DNA of 26,765 bases, taken from positions 1-26,765 of the forward strand of contig DGOS01000016.1 in the NCBI GenBank assembly GCA_002390155.1, in the 5' to 3' direction. Each line of letters begins with the position of its first letter. Position 1 is the first letter of the stretch. The notes below the pieces were generated by a model. The model saw nothing but the letters and a program-made list of their open reading frames with translations. It was not told the origin of the DNA and did not search any database. A program made the position numbers and the translations under genes. Origin of the DNA: Hyphomicrobiaceae bacterium UBA4460. Lineage in GTDB: Bacteria; Pseudomonadota; Alphaproteobacteria; Rhizobiales; Methyloligellaceae. Shown one piece after another: positions 1 to 9,176 of this stretch.

Positions 1-80
1 GTCGACTTGCCGTGGTCGATATGGGCGATGATGGAGAAGTTGCGGATCTGGGACAGGGGATTCGGCTGCGATGAACTCAT
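1..80 (-). CDS. lepA: Elongation factor 4 (LepA), N-terminal fragment
   Basis: The first 26 codons of a translational GTPase run off the left edge. The visible peptide contains RNFSIIAHIDHGKS, the LepA version of the G1 P-loop (AHIDHGKST). BipA and EF-Tu differ in the residues around it. LepA is a ribosome-associated GTPase acting on stalled or mis-translocated ribosomes. The ATG lies at 78-80 on the minus strand and the peptide begins MSSSQPNPLSQI, a short lead before the conserved strand as expected for LepA. I saw no strong Shine-Dalgarno sequence. It diverges from the small exported protein at 239. Family assignment is firm despite the short length. Confidence 0.9.
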   Translation of the reverse strand, partial: MSSSQPNPLSQIRNFSIIAHIDHGKS

Positions 81-238
81 GGGCGGCTTGGTAGGGGAGC
101 AATAGGCCTGCGGTCAAGCCGGAGCAGTTGGTAATTAAGGCGAAACCATGCGGCGAGGCGCCATAAATTTGCGGCTGTCGGGGGCTAATCGCCCTTTGGT
201 AGGAAGGTGGTTCCAACCCCGCAATCGGAGGACCGAAT

Positions 239-448
239 ATGTCCAAGAAGCTGATCCTCGCCGCTGCCGCGGCTGGTCTCGTTGCCGCTACGGCGCTCCC
301 CATGCAGTCGACGTCCGCTCAGGCCGGATCGCTGGTCGGCATGCCCTGTAAGGAAGCCGCCAAGCTGCAATTCCCAGACGACCGCAAGATGGCCCGTGCC
401 TGGGCCAAGGAATGCGTGATGGCCTGGATGGACACCAAGCGCGGCTAA
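239..448 (+). CDS. Small exported protein of unknown function (69 aa)
   Basis: I do not recognise a named family. The ATG is preceded by GGAGG at 227-231 with a 7-base spacer. Residues 1 to about 29 look like a Sec signal peptide: MSKK, then a long Ala/Gly/Leu stretch, with a likely cut after TSAQA. The mature part is only about 40 residues and has exactly two cysteines (in MPCKEA and AKECVMAW), which could form one disulfide in the periplasm. It is probably monocistronic: lepA points away from it and a strong intrinsic terminator follows 29 bases after the stop. Coding status is well supported by the ribosome site, signal peptide and terminator; function is unknown. Confidence 0.72.
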   Translation: MSKKLILAAAAAGLVAATALPMQSTSAQAGSLVGMPCKEAAKLQFPDDRKMARAWAKECVMAWMDTKRG

Positions 449-476
449 GTCACACGCGACTTAGGCAAGACGTGCG

Positions 477-505
477 AAAGGGAGCCTCTTATGGCTCCCT
501 TTTTT
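477..505 (+). terminator. Intrinsic terminator of the small exported protein gene
   Basis: GGGAGCC (480-486) and GGCTCCC (493-499) form a 7-base-pair stem around the loop TCTTAT. AAA at 477-479 can pair with the first Ts to extend it, and a run of six Ts follows at 500-505. This is a classical Rho-independent terminator for the plus-strand gene ending at 448. Its lower strand could also help stop minus-strand transcription from msrA, but the A run there is short. Confidence 0.85.
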
Positions 506-541
506 GTTGGGCGGCGGAAATCGCGATGCGGCGATGAGGGC

Positions 542-1144
542 TCAGCTGCCCTTGCTGCCCCAAATCTCGGAGAGACGCTGAGCGCGGCCGCAACCCCATT
601 TGTAGTACTTGTAGCTGACCGGATTCTTGTTGTGGTAATCCTGGTGGTACTCCTCGGCGGCGGTGAAGGTCGTCGTGGGCCGAACCTCCGTAGCGACCGT
701 CTTGTTGAAGCGCGTGGAAATGTCCTTCTTGGTTTTTTCCGCGAGCGTTCTTTCTTCCTCGTCCGAGGTGAACACCACCGTGCGGTAGGCCGGGCCCTTG
801 TCGCAGAACTGACCCGTCGCATCGAATGGGTCGATGTTGTGCCAATAGTGGTCGAGCAGTTGCGCGTAGGTGACCTTCGATGGGTCGTAGGTGACCTTCA
901 ACGCCTCCACATGGCCCTCGTGTCTGCCATAGGTCGGCTCGGGCAGCGTGCCGCCGGCATAGCCGGAGACGGTCTCGCTCACACCGTCGACATTGTCGAA
1001 GGCGTCCTCGACGCACCAGAAGCAGCCGCCGGCGAAGATCGCAGTCTTGCTCTCGCCCGCAGACGTGTCATCGGCGCCGCTGGCGACCATGAACATGGCG
1101 AGAAAGGCCGCCGTCAGCCCGACGCAAATCCAACGCGCAATCAT
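542..1144 (-). CDS. msrA: Peptide-methionine (S)-S-oxide reductase MsrA, exported form
   Basis: MsrA reduces methionine-S-sulfoxide in damaged proteins. With the chosen start the protein has 200 residues. GCFWC lies at about 40-44, with C41 as the catalytic cysteine. Further family features are the SGYAGG segment, EGHVEALKVTYDP, HYWHNIDPFDATGQFCDKG and EEYHQDYHNKNP near the C-terminus. Cysteines in QFCDKG and KWGCGRA could act as resolving residues. Residues 1 to about 24 (MIARWICVGLTAAFLAMFMV) look like a signal peptide or anchor, so it probably works in the periplasm. I chose the ATG at 1142-1144 because GGAGA sits six bases before it; an in-frame ATG five codons upstream lacks such a site. 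It diverges from the GMC gene. Confidence 0.93.
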   Translation of the reverse strand: MIARWICVGLTAAFLAMFMVASGADDTSAGESKTAIFAGGCFWCVEDAFDNVDGVSETVSGYAGGTLPEPTYGRHEGHVEALKVTYDPSKVTYAQLLDHYWHNIDPFDATGQFCDKGPAYRTVVFTSDEEERTLAEKTKKDISTRFNKTVATEVRPTTTFTAAEEYHQDYHNKNPVSYKYYKWGCGRAQRLSEIWGSKGS

Positions 1145-1296
1145 GAGATGTCTCCACATTGTTGTCTGGCTCTAACGATAGGCAACGGGCGCGAGCGCGC
1201 CTAGGCACTCTCGCGGCACCGTGATGGGAAGTGATGCGTCATTTGGGGCCGCATAACCGCTTGGGGCGACTTGCTGATTTGGGTTATTGAGGGGCC

Positions 1297-2952
1297 ATGC
1301 AAACGACGTTGTCTTTACCCCAGGACGCCATGAAACCGGCCTATGACGTGGTGGTGGTGGGCTCCGGCTATGGCGGCGGGGTCTCCGCCTCCAGGCTGTC
1401 CCGGGCCGGGCAACGCGTCTGCGTCATCGAGCGGGGCCGGGAGGTGCCGGCGGGAGGCTTTCCGGCGCGGCTGCCCGAACTGCGGCGCGAGCTGCAACTG
1501 AGCGGCGGCACCATGCGCTCCGGCTCCAAGACCGGCCTCTACGACTTCCGGATCGGCGCCGATATCCACGTGCTCGTGGGCTGTGGGCTCGGTGGCGGCT
1601 CGCTGGTCAATGCCGGCGTCGCCTTGCGCCCCGATGCGCGCGTCTTTGCCGATGCCGCCTGGCCGGACGCGATCAACAAAGACGGCCTGCTCGATCTCGG
1701 CTTTGAACGTGCGGAGGCCATGCTGCGGCCGGCGCGGTACGGTAACGCTGCCGCCTTGACCAAGTACCGTGCGCTGGAAACCGCCGGCGCCGCGTTCGGC
1801 CGCGCCACGGTTGCCTCGCCCGTCACGGTGAGCTTCGAGGATACTGAGAATGCGGCCGGCGTAACTCAAGCCGCGTGCACGCTGTGCGGCGATTGCTGTT
1901 CGGGCTGCAATGTCGGCGCCAAGAACACCGTGGCCGCGACCTATCTCCCCGATGCACGCGCGCACGGCGCCGAGATCTTCACCGAGCTAACTGTCGACTA
2001 CATCGAGAAGCGCGACGGCGGCTGGCGCGTGCATTTCGCACCCTCCGGCGACAAGAACGGCGAAGCGCGCCATGTCGATGCACGCTCGGTGGTGCTCGCC
2101 GCCGGCACGCTTGGGTCCACGGAAATTTTGTTGCGGTCGCGCGATCAAGGATTGAAATGCTCCGACCGGCTGGGCACGCGCTTTTCTGCCAACGGCGACA
2201 TCATCGCCTTTGCGCTCGGCGGAAGCGAACGGGTCAACGCCATCGGTGTCGGCGAACCGCCAAAGTTTGACGGTGACACGGTCGGCGCTTGCGTTGCCGG
2301 GCAGATCGAGCTTCCCGACGAGAAGGACCTCGATCGCGGCATGATCATCGAAGAAGGCGTGCTGCCCTCTGCCTTGGCGCCGCTGCTGCCGGTGTTCTTT
2401 ATATCGGGGGGGCGAATTCTCGGCGCCGCACAGAGCCTCATCAAGGGCGTGTATCAAGGCCCGCTGTCGCACTTGCGCACGTTCTTCGTCGTCTCTCATG
2501 ACGACGCCGACGGCCGGCTCGTGCTCGACGATGGACGCCTCAAGGTTCGCTGGCCGAATGTCGCCGAGCAACCCGTCTACAAACGCGTTGATGAGGCCCT
2601 GACCAAGGTGGCCGATACGGTCGGCGGGCGCTACATCAAGAGCCCGCTCGCCGCGACCAGCATGGGCGTGACACCCGCGACGGCGCATCCGCTTGGCGGC
2701 TGCGGCATGGGTGAGGACGCGAGGCGCGGCGTGGTCAACCACAAATGCCAGGTCTTCGCCGATACCAACGGCGAGGACGTCCATGACGGTCTCTATGTCT
2801 GCGACGGCGCCGTTATTCCGCGCTCCATCGGTTGTAACCCGCTGCTGACCATCACCGCCCTGACCGAGCGCGCCATGGTCCATCTTGCCCGCGACCACAA
2901 TCTGGGATTCGATACAGAACCGATTCGCGAGGCGGAACAGGCCGCATCATGA
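1297..2952 (+). CDS. GMC-family FAD oxidoreductase, cholesterol-oxidase-like
   Basis: The 551-residue protein opens with an FAD-binding Rossmann motif (VVVGSGYGGGVSASRLSRAG, about 19-38, with VIERGRE closing the fold). GCGLGGGSLVNAG follows near 98-110. The C-terminal GMC domain shows HPLGGCGMG at 464-472 and SIGCNPLLTITALTERA from 510, where H464 and N514 are likely catalytic positions. A cysteine cluster, CTLCGDCCSGCNVGAKNT at 194-211, resembles the motif in mycobacterial ChoD-type sterol oxidases and could bind a metal or iron-sulfur centre. No signal peptide is seen, so it is probably cytoplasmic. GAGGGG precedes the ATG. The stop overlaps the next ATG (ATGA), so it is cotranscribed with a CapA-like gene. 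The substrate is unknown; a sterol, hopanoid or other alcohol is possible. Confidence 0.85.
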   Translation: MQTTLSLPQDAMKPAYDVVVVGSGYGGGVSASRLSRAGQRVCVIERGREVPAGGFPARLPELRRELQLSGGTMRSGSKTGLYDFRIGADIHVLVGCGLGGGSLVNAGVALRPDARVFADAAWPDAINKDGLLDLGFERAEAMLRPARYGNAAALTKYRALETAGAAFGRATVASPVTVSFEDTENAAGVTQAACTLCGDCCSGCNVGAKNTVAATYLPDARAHGAEIFTELTVDYIEKRDGGWRVHFAPSGDKNGEARHVDARSVVLAAGTLGSTEILLRSRDQGLKCSDRLGTRFSANGDIIAFALGGSERVNAIGVGEPPKFDGDTVGACVAGQIELPDEKDLDRGMIIEEGVLPSALAPLLPVFFISGGRILGAAQSLIKGVYQGPLSHLRTFFVVSHDDADGRLVLDDGRLKVRWPNVAEQPVYKRVDEALTKVADTVGGRYIKSPLAATSMGVTPATAHPLGGCGMGEDARRGVVNHKCQVFADTNGEDVHDGLYVCDGAVIPRSIGCNPLLTITALTERAMVHLARDHNLGFDTEPIREAEQAAS

Positions 2953-4361
2953 GGATTGGCTGTTCGATATTGCTGGGCGCCGCCGCCTTGGCCCTCTCGC
3001 TTGTCGCGAGCGCGAGCGCTTCGCAAGGCGCCGTGCGGATCACGCCATGCGCCAGCACCGAATACACCGCCTCGATCGGCGATGCCCCGGCTCAGACGCC
3101 GACACAAAGCCCCGACCAACTCACCATCGTGCTTGTCGGCGATACCGGCTTCAATCCGAAAGGCGCAGAGGTCGACCCGCGCGGCTTCAAGAAGAACGGC
3201 AAGGAGATCGGCTTTGCGGAAAGCGTGAGCGGCGTTGCGAGCGACATCAATGGCGACCTTGCCTTCGTCAATCTAGAGACGGTGATCACTGACCGCGACG
3301 ATCTTGAGCCCGACGGTAAAGGCCAGACCTCGCCTTACAACTTCAAGAGCCACCCGGCGGGCTTGCGTGCGTTGCTCAACACCGGCTTCAATCTGTTCTC
3401 TCTCGCCAACAATCATTCGATGGACTACGGCCCGCTCGGCGTCGAAGAGACGCTCTATCACTTGGCCGTGGCGGGGGCGGAGCATCCGATTGCTTATGCC
3501 GGCATCGGCACCAATTACGAGGAGGCGACGCGGCCCGGCTGTCTCGAGCTCGGCGACATGAAGCTGGGCTTCAGCGCTACCGGCATCGTCACCGGCCAGC
3601 GGGAGGAGCATCGCGCGGGGCAAAACAAGGCGGGGCAGGCGGCCTATCGCAATCCAAAGGATTTCCAGCTGGTGCTGAACCGGCTCGCCGAGCTTCCGGC
3701 CGACTACCGCATCCTGTCGATCCACTATGGCCTCGAAGGCCGTGTCGTGCCGGACAAGCGGCAGTTGACGGATTGGCGGGGCAAGGCGGCGCAAGGCAGG
3801 GGCATCGACCTCATTGTCGGCCATCACCCGCACGTGGCCCAAGGCGTCGAGCGCGTCGGCAACTCTCTCATCTTCTATGGGCTCGGCAATTTCCTTCATC
3901 CCGGCACCGCGGAGATGAAGCGCTTCGGCGTTTGCCGCGACTATGGGCTGATGGCGAAAGTGCATCTGGCCAAGCAGGACGGCGATTGGCGTCTCGGCGC
4001 CATCGAAGCGGTCCCGCTAACGGGCACGCATATGAAGCCCGAACGCTTCTCTCCGCAGCAAAGTGCGACGCGCATCCATGCGCTGAACCATCTCGGCGCG
4101 CGGCTCGGCGACGGCGGCACGGCACAAGGCGTGCTCTTCACACCGCGTAGCGACGGCTCGGGGCTTTATTGCTCGGACGATGCAAATGCGCTCGGCGGCA
4201 AGATCGGCGCCATCTGCAAAGGCTATCAGCCGGCGCCCGCGACGCCGGCGAGTATCGCGCGGCAACTTGCCAGCGCTTGCGCCGACAAGCCGTTCTATGG
4301 CGCTGGGAAGAAAAAGCGGAAGCGCTGGCAGCGGCGCAGATCCGGTTTCGAGCGGCGCTAG
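2949..4361 (+). CDS. CapA-family metallophosphatase-fold protein, exported
   Basis: The protein has 470 residues. A signal peptide (MRIGCSILLG into ALALSLVASASAS) ends near residue 25. The CapA/PGA_cap calcineurin-like domain starts near 58: VGDTGFNP (D65), FVNLETVITD (N108, E110), SLANNHSMDYG (N154, N155, H156, D159), ILSIHYG, DLIVGHHPHVAQGVE and YGLGNFLHPG. These are the metal-ligand positions of the family. CapA proteins are best known from poly-gamma-glutamate capsule synthesis, but no capB or capC lies nearby, so the role here is open. The tail is strongly basic ([18 protein letters not shown]). Its ATG overlaps the GMC stop by four bases, indicating translational coupling. Its TAG shares one CTAG with the convergent pheT stop. 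Confidence 0.85.
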   Translation: MRIGCSILLGAAALALSLVASASASQGAVRITPCASTEYTASIGDAPAQTPTQSPDQLTIVLVGDTGFNPKGAEVDPRGFKKNGKEIGFAESVSGVASDINGDLAFVNLETVITDRDDLEPDGKGQTSPYNFKSHPAGLRALLNTGFNLFSLANNHSMDYGPLGVEETLYHLAVAGAEHPIAYAGIGTNYEEATRPGCLELGDMKLGFSATGIVTGQREEHRAGQNKAGQAAYRNPKDFQLVLNRLAELPADYRILSIHYGLEGRVVPDKRQLTDWRGKAAQGRGIDLIVGHHPHVAQGVERVGNSLIFYGLGNFLHPGTAEMKRFGVCRDYGLMAKVHLAKQDGDWRLGAIEAVPLTGTHMKPERFSPQQSATRIHALNHLGARLGDGGTAQGVLFTPRSDGSGLYCSDDANALGGKIGAICKGYQPAPATPASIARQLASACADKPFYGAGKKKRKRWQRRRSGFERR

Positions 4362-6769
4362 CGCAACGCCCCGCCGGTGGCTTTGGTCACGGCGGCGACG
4401 ACCTTTTCGGCCACCGCGTCGATCTCCGCGTCCGTGAGCGTCTTGTCGCGCGGCTGCAACGTCACATCGATGGCGAGTGACTTTTTGCCGTCCGGCACAC
4501 CCTGACCGGTGAACACGTCGAACACGCTGACATCGGCGATCAGCGCGCGGTCGGCACCGGAGGCTGCGCGCACGACCTGGCCTGCGGCCACGTCAGCATC
4601 TACAAGAAACGCAAAGTCGCGCCGCACCGCCTGGAGGTCCGAGGCATCGAGCGCAGGCCTCGCCGTGCCTTTGCGCTTTGAACGGGGCAAGGCATCGAGA
4701 TAAAGCTCGAACGCCGCCATCGGCGCTTCGGCGTCGAGGCTGGCGAGAGTGTCGGGATGGATCTCGCCGAACACGCCGAGCGTGACCTTCGGCCCGAGCT
4801 TCAGTGCACCTGAACGTCCCGGATGGAACCAGTCCGGCGCCTCGCGGGTCACTTGCATGTTTGCCTGACTGAGGCCCAGCGCGGTGAGCGCGGCGACGGC
4901 GTCGGCCTTCACCGCCTCCCAGCCGGCGGGGTCTGCATCGCCTGACCAGTGACGGCCAGCGCCATCGAGCGCCGAACGCCCGAAGCGCACGCCGCTCGCG
5001 GCCATGTATTGGTCTTCAGGGGCGAGGCCCCGATAGGCCTGGCCCAGCTCGAACAGTGCGCCGTCTGCGAAACCGCGATCGCGATTGCGCTTGGCTGCCG
5101 CGATCAAGCCCGGCAGCAGGCTGGGCCGCATTTGAGCAAGTTCCGTGGAGATCGGATTACTCAGCGTGAGCGACTTGTCGCCACCGCCGAACAGTTTCGC
5201 CTCGGCCGGCGGATTGAAAGACCAGGTGACGGCCTCGACAAATCCACGTGCGGCAAGGAGGCGCCGCGTGAACTTCGCGCGCGCTTGGCGCTCGGTCAGG
5301 ACTGGCTTGGCCACACCAGACAGATCGGGGAGCGGCGTAGCCGGCACCTGATCGACACCGGTCAGCCGCACCACCTCTTCGACGAGATCGGCTGGTATGG
5401 CGATGTCCGGGCGCCAGGAGGGCGGGCTCGCCTTCACAGCGTTCGTCTTGCCGCCCAGCTTGATGCCGAGTGCGGTGAGCTTGCGGCGGATGTCCGCGTT
5501 CGACAGTGACAGCCCGCTCAAGCGGCCGATCTGCCTCATGTCGAAGCGAAAGGGCGAATTGGATTTTGGCGCCTTGCCGGCAACCGTGACCTGGCTCGGT
5601 TCACCGCCGCACAGCTGGAGCACCAGTTCAGTGGCGAATTCGACCCCCGGCAGCACGGATTGAGGATCCACGCCGCGCTCGAAGCGGAAGCGCGCGTCCG
5701 AAACAATGTTCGCCGTGCGGCCGGTGCGCGCGGTGCGCTTGGGATCGAAATAGGCAGACTCGATGAAGACATTCGTCGTCTCCTCGGTGCAGCCCGTGTC
5801 CTCGCCGCCAATCACGCCGCCAAGTCCAAGCACGCGCGCATCGTCCGCGATGACGCACATTTCTTCGTCGACTGCATAGGTCTTGCCGTCGAGGGCAAGG
5901 AACTTCTCGCCCTTGCGTCCAAGCCGCGCGCGTATGGCGCCGTCGAGCTTGTCCGCGTCGTAAACATGTAAGGGACGCCCACGGTCGTAAGAGATGTAAT
6001 TGGTGATATCGACCAGCGCATTGATGGGGCGCAAACCGATAGCCCTCAGCCGCGCTTGCAGCCAGTCCGGGCTCGGCCCGTTCTCAACGCCGCGCACAAG
6101 CCGCCCGGCAAACACAGGGCAAGCCGTCTTGGTCTCCGTCGAGAACTCCAGCTTGATAGGAACGGAGTTCTTGAACCCGCCTTTGACCGGCTTGATCGTT
6201 TCCTTCGTAAGCTTGCCGAGGCCCGCCGCGGCGAGATCGCGCGCGATCCCGCGCACGCCGAGACAATCGGGGCGGTTCGGCGTGATGGCGATGTCGAACA
6301 TCACATCGTCGAGGCCGAGCGCCTTTGCGGCCGAACTGCCGACGCGGGCCTTCTTCGGCAACTCGATGATCCCGGTATGCTCGTCGGACAGTTCAAGCTC
6401 CTTCTCGGAGACCATCATGCCGCTCGACTCGACGCCGCGGATCTTCGCCTTGGTCAACGTAAAGTCGAGGCCGGGCACGTAAGCGCCGACAGGCGCGAAC
6501 ACGCCCTTCATCCCGGCATGGGCGTTCGGCGCGCCACACACGACTTGCAGGCGCTCCTTGCCGGTGTTGACCTCAAGCACTTGCAGCTTGTCGGCGTCCG
6601 GGTGCTTGTTCGCCTTCACCACTTCGGCGATGCGAAATTCTTTGAGCGCCGCGGCCGGGTTGTGCACCTCTTCGACTTCCAACCCGATGCGGGTCAGCGT
6701 GTCGGCGATCTCGTCCACGGAGGCGTCCGTGTCGAGATGTTCCTTCAGCCATGACAGGGTGAACTTCAT
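4358..6769 (-). CDS. pheT: Phenylalanine-tRNA ligase beta subunit
   Basis: PheT forms the alpha2-beta2 phenylalanyl-tRNA synthetase with PheS. At 803 residues it has the full bacterial length. The N-terminus [12 protein letters not shown] is typical. A tRNA-binding EMAP-like domain follows (about 40-150, with [13 protein letters not shown]), then the B3/B4 editing domain ([21 protein letters not shown]), the B5 region, a catalytic-like core and a C-terminal ferredoxin-fold anticodon-binding domain ([15 protein letters not shown] through the end). Its ATG overlaps the pheS stop as ATGA, so the two subunits are translationally coupled. It is the last gene of the infC operon and ends on a CTAG shared with the convergent CapA-like gene. 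No ihfA follows it. Confidence 0.98.
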   Translation of the reverse strand: MKFTLSWLKEHLDTDASVDEIADTLTRIGLEVEEVHNPAAALKEFRIAEVVKANKHPDADKLQVLEVNTGKERLQVVCGAPNAHAGMKGVFAPVGAYVPGLDFTLTKAKIRGVESSGMMVSEKELELSDEHTGIIELPKKARVGSSAAKALGLDDVMFDIAITPNRPDCLGVRGIARDLAAAGLGKLTKETIKPVKGGFKNSVPIKLEFSTETKTACPVFAGRLVRGVENGPSPDWLQARLRAIGLRPINALVDITNYISYDRGRPLHVYDADKLDGAIRARLGRKGEKFLALDGKTYAVDEEMCVIADDARVLGLGGVIGGEDTGCTEETTNVFIESAYFDPKRTARTGRTANIVSDARFRFERGVDPQSVLPGVEFATELVLQLCGGEPSQVTVAGKAPKSNSPFRFDMRQIGRLSGLSLSNADIRRKLTALGIKLGGKTNAVKASPPSWRPDIAIPADLVEEVVRLTGVDQVPATPLPDLSGVAKPVLTERQARAKFTRRLLAARGFVEAVTWSFNPPAEAKLFGGGDKSLTLSNPISTELAQMRPSLLPGLIAAAKRNRDRGFADGALFELGQAYRGLAPEDQYMAASGVRFGRSALDGAGRHWSGDADPAGWEAVKADAVAALTALGLSQANMQVTREAPDWFHPGRSGALKLGPKVTLGVFGEIHPDTLASLDAEAPMAAFELYLDALPRSKRKGTARPALDASDLQAVRRDFAFLVDADVAAGQVVRAASGADRALIADVSVFDVFTGQGVPDGKKSLAIDVTLQPRDKTLTDAEIDAVAEKVVAAVTKATGGALR

Positions 6770-7857
6770 CGCGCGCTCAGCCCCGCAGCAAGTGTGGGAA
6801 CGGCGAGCGACGCGAAACCGTAATGGGTCAGCCAGCGCAAATCGCCTGAGAAGAACGCGCGCAAGTCAGGCATGCCATATTTCAGCATGGCCAAGCGGTC
6901 GATGCCGACGCCAAACGCAAATCCCTGATGTTTCTTGGGGTCGAGGTTCACCGCTTTCAGCACGTTGGGATGCACCATGCCGCAGCCGAGAATCTCGAGC
7001 CACTCGTCGCCTTCGCCGATGCGGATCTCATCGCCCACTTTTGCATAGCCAATGTCGACTTCCATCGACGGCTCGGTGAAGGGGAAGTAGCTGGCGCGGA
7101 AGCGCATCTTGACTTCCGGCACTTCGAAGAAGGCTTTGCAGAATTCTTCGAGCACCCATTTCAGGTGACCGAGATGCGTCTCCTCGTCGATCACGAGTCC
7201 CTCGACCTGATGGAACATCGGCGTGTGGGTCTGATCGGAGTCGCAGCGATAGACGCGGCCCGGCGCGATGACGCGCAAAGGCGGCTCGTTCGCCAGCATG
7301 GTGCGGATCTGCACCGGGCTCGTATGCGTGCGCAGCACAGGCCGCGCGCCGTCCGGCCCTTCGGCGAAATAAAACGTGTCGTGGTCTTGCCGCGCCGGAT
7401 GCTCCGGCGGAATGTTGAGCGCCGTGAAGTTGTTGAAGTCCGTCTCGATATCGGGCCCTTCGGCGATGGAGAAGCCCATATCGGCGAAGATCTCGGTGAT
7501 CTCGTCGGTCACTTGGCTGACGGGATGGATGCGGCCTTTCGCCTGCGGCCCCTCATGCACCGGTAGCGTCACGTCCGCGCGCTCATGCGCAAGCTTGGCT
7601 AAGGTCTCGGCGCGGCCGAGTTCCACGCGCTTTGCTTCGATGGCGTCGGCGACGGCCGTCTTCACCGCGTTGACTGCTTGGCCGAAATCGCGGCGCTCCT
7701 CAGGCGGCATGGAGCCGAGCCGTTGCATCAGCGCGGACACGCGGCCCTTCTTGCCGAGCGCGCCGACGCGGACGTCTTCGAGCGCGGCAAGATCGGAGGC
7801 GCGCGCAACAGCCTCAAGCAGTTCGGTCTTGAGACTGTCGAGCTCTGCGGCGCTCAT
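6766..7857 (-). CDS. pheS: Phenylalanine-tRNA ligase alpha subunit
   Basis: The 363-residue class II aminoacyl-tRNA synthetase subunit charges tRNA-Phe in the cytoplasm. An N-terminal coiled-coil (about 1-90) is followed by the catalytic core. [28 protein letters not shown] is family-typical, motif 2 lies around [27 protein letters not shown], and motif 3 is [22 protein letters not shown] near the C-terminus. The ATG at 7855-7857 follows the rplT stop by eight bases, and the 3' end overlaps pheT by four. The ribosome site is weak, which fits coupling to rplT. I did not find a separate phenylalanine attenuator in the eight-base rplT-pheS gap. Confidence 0.98.
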   Translation of the reverse strand: MSAAELDSLKTELLEAVARASDLAALEDVRVGALGKKGRVSALMQRLGSMPPEERRDFGQAVNAVKTAVADAIEAKRVELGRAETLAKLAHERADVTLPVHEGPQAKGRIHPVSQVTDEITEIFADMGFSIAEGPDIETDFNNFTALNIPPEHPARQDHDTFYFAEGPDGARPVLRTHTSPVQIRTMLANEPPLRVIAPGRVYRCDSDQTHTPMFHQVEGLVIDEETHLGHLKWVLEEFCKAFFEVPEVKMRFRASYFPFTEPSMEVDIGYAKVGDEIRIGEGDEWLEILGCGMVHPNVLKAVNLDPKKHQGFAFGVGIDRLAMLKYGMPDLRAFFSGDLRWLTHYGFASLAVPTLAAGLSAR

Positions 7858-7865
7858 GGTGGGGC

Positions 7866-8222
7866 TCAGCCCCGCGCGGCGGTGGCAGCCTCAACCAAGC
7901 CTTGGAAGGTTTGCGGTTCGCGCACGGCGATATCGGCCAGCACTTTGCGATCGAGCTCGATCCCGGCCTTTTTCAAACCGTCGATCAGCTGGCCGTAGGT
8001 GGTGCCGTTGGCGCGTGCGGCGGCATTGATGCGCTGGATCCATAGGGCGCGGAAGGTGCGCTTCTTCACCTTGCGGTCGCGGTAGGCGTATTGACCCGCC
8101 TTCTCCACGGCCTGCTTGGCGATGCGAATGGTGTTCTTGCGGCGGCCGTAATAGCCCTTCGCCTTGGTCAGCACCTTGCGGTGACGGGCATGGGCGGTAA
8201 CGCCACGTTTTACACGGGACAT
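7866..8222 (-). CDS. rplT: 50S ribosomal protein L20
   Basis: The 118-residue protein starts [30 protein letters not shown], then [13 protein letters not shown], the L20 signature, so the assignment is firm. L20 binds 23S rRNA early in 50S assembly. In other bacteria it represses its own rpmI-rplT message through a leader structure. AAGGAG lies eight bases before the ATG at 8220-8222. The gene is 33 bases downstream of rpmI and 8 upstream of pheS, in the conserved infC-rpmI-rplT-pheST order. Confidence 0.99.
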   Translation of the reverse strand: MSRVKRGVTAHARHRKVLTKAKGYYGRRKNTIRIAKQAVEKAGQYAYRDRKVKKRTFRALWIQRINAAARANGTTYGQLIDGLKKAGIELDRKVLADIAVREPQTFQGLVEAATAARG

Positions 8223-8255
8223 AGCAGTGCTCCTTAAGCTCGTCTCGCCTTCGCC

Positions 8256-8456
8256 TTAGGCGTAAGGGAGGAAATTCTTCTTCACGACTTTGGCGTTCTC
8301 GTCGGCAAGGACCATCGTCCCCCGGGCATTCCGGATGAACTTGTTGGTCCGCTTGATCATGCCGTGCTGCTTACCGGCAGCGGCGCATTTCACCTTGCCG
8401 GAGGCCGTGATCTTGAATCGCTTTTTGGCACCGCTCTTGGTCTTGAGCTTGGGCAT
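8256..8456 (-). CDS. rpmI: 50S ribosomal protein L35
   Basis: The 66-residue basic protein begins [20 protein letters not shown] and contains [19 protein letters not shown], the L35 signature. The ATG at 8454-8456 is chosen because AAGGAAG sits just upstream and because the in-frame extension to 8543 does not match L35. The 177-base gap to infC holds a possible promoter and a strong hairpin, so rpmI-rplT may be transcribed both from the infC promoter and from its own. Confidence 0.98.
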   Translation of the reverse strand: MPKLKTKSGAKKRFKITASGKVKCAAAGKQHGMIKRTNKFIRNARGTMVLADENAKVVKKNFLPYA

Positions 8457-8528
8457 TTGGCTTCCTTTTTGGGCCGGCGCTGGCGACAGGCCGCCCGGCG
8501 TTCTTGAATTCGATGATGGAGAGCAAAC

Positions 8529-8560
8529 GAGCCGCCACGGCATGCCCTGCCGGGCGGCTC
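8529..8560 (-). promoter_or_regulatory. Stable hairpin in the rpmI leader, candidate L20/L35 control element
   Basis: GAGCCGCC (8529-8536) pairs with GGCGGCTC (8553-8560). Inside it CGGCA (8538-8542) pairs with TGCCG (8548-8552), giving a 13-base-pair stem with one bulged base and a five-base loop. No T run follows on the minus strand, so it is not a classical terminator. Its place between a possible promoter and the rpmI start suggests a ribosomal-protein leader, comparable in position to known L20 leaders. Binding by L20 is inference only. Confidence 0.5.
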
Positions 8561-8572
8561 CTGAAGGTGCGG

Positions 8573-8602
8573 TTTATAGAGGGATTTCAGCCTCTATGGC
8601 AA
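8573..8602 (-). promoter_or_regulatory. Possible sigma-70 promoter for rpmI-rplT
   Basis: On the minus strand TTGCCA (8597-8602) and TATAAA (8573-8578) are separated by 18 bases. Each hexamer matches the consensus at five positions. The predicted start near 8566 would place the 8529-8560 hairpin at the very 5' end of the transcript. Confidence 0.45.
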
Positions 8603-8633
8603 GCGCCCAGGTCTTTTCGGCCCGGGGCTTCCC

Positions 8634-9176
8634 TTAGGCCCGAATCGGGGCCAGCACCATGACCATCTGGCGGCCTTCCAGCCGGGGCTCCGACTCCACC
8701 TTGGCGATCTCCGCAGTGTCGTCTTTCACCTTGTTCAGCAGCTGGACGCCCAGGTCCTGATGGGCCATTTCGCGGCCCCGGAAGCGCAACGTCACCTTGA
8801 CCTTGTCGCCTTCCTCGAAGAACCGGTTCATCGAGCGCATCTTCACGTCGTAGTCGTGCGTGTCGATATTGGGCCGCATCTTGATCTCTTTGATCTCGAC
8901 CGTGCGCTGCTTCTTGCGCGCCTCGGCGGCCTTCTTCTGCGCCTGGTATTTGTATTTGCCGAAGTCCAGGATCTTGCAGACCGGCGGCTTGGAATTGGGC
9001 GAAATCTCAACGAGATCGAGCCCCGCATCCGCCGCCTGGGCCAATGCGTCTTCGATACCAACGACGCCGACATTTTCACCTGTCGCGTCAATGAGCTGAA
9101 TTTCAGGAGTGTCGATTCCCTCGTTTACACGGGGACCGCCCCTGTTCGGGGCAAGCTTCATGGGCCGTCTTACGAT
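8634..9176 (-). CDS. infC: Translation initiation factor IF-3, probable ATC start codon
   Basis: IF-3 checks start-codon pairing on the 30S subunit. The protein shows [45 protein letters not shown] (N-domain and linker) and [17 protein letters not shown] with a C-terminal domain ending [13 protein letters not shown]. An ATG at 9159-9161 gives 175 residues, but it lies 22 bases from the only good Shine-Dalgarno, AGAGGAG at 9184-9190. Seven bases from that site is an in-frame ATC at 9174-9176, which adds the codons for VRRP ahead of MKLAP. Related alphaproteobacterial IF-3 proteins tend to start with an RRP-type peptide. An in-frame TGA lies two codons further up. IF-3 genes are known for rare AUU/AUC/AUA starts used in autoregulation. 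It is first in the infC-rpmI-rplT-pheST operon. Confidence 0.95.
   Translation of the reverse strand: MVRRPMKLAPNRGGPRVNEGIDTPEIQLIDATGENVGVVGIEDALAQAADAGLDLVEISPNSKPPVCKILDFGKYKYQAQKKAAEARKKQRTVEIKEIKMRPNIDTHDYDVKMRSMNRFFEEGDKVKVTLRFRGREMAHQDLGVQLLNKVKDDTAEIAKVESEPRLEGRQMVMVLAPIRA

Noticed and set aside
491..1204. Long open frame on the plus strand opposite msrA
   Set aside because: It lies fully antisense to a clear msrA, resembles no family and has no ribosome site; it is a GC-rich shadow frame.
8457..8543. Longer L35 starting at 8543
   Set aside because: The extra 29 residues do not fit L35 and would translate the leader hairpin; AAGGAAG sits before the ATG at 8456.
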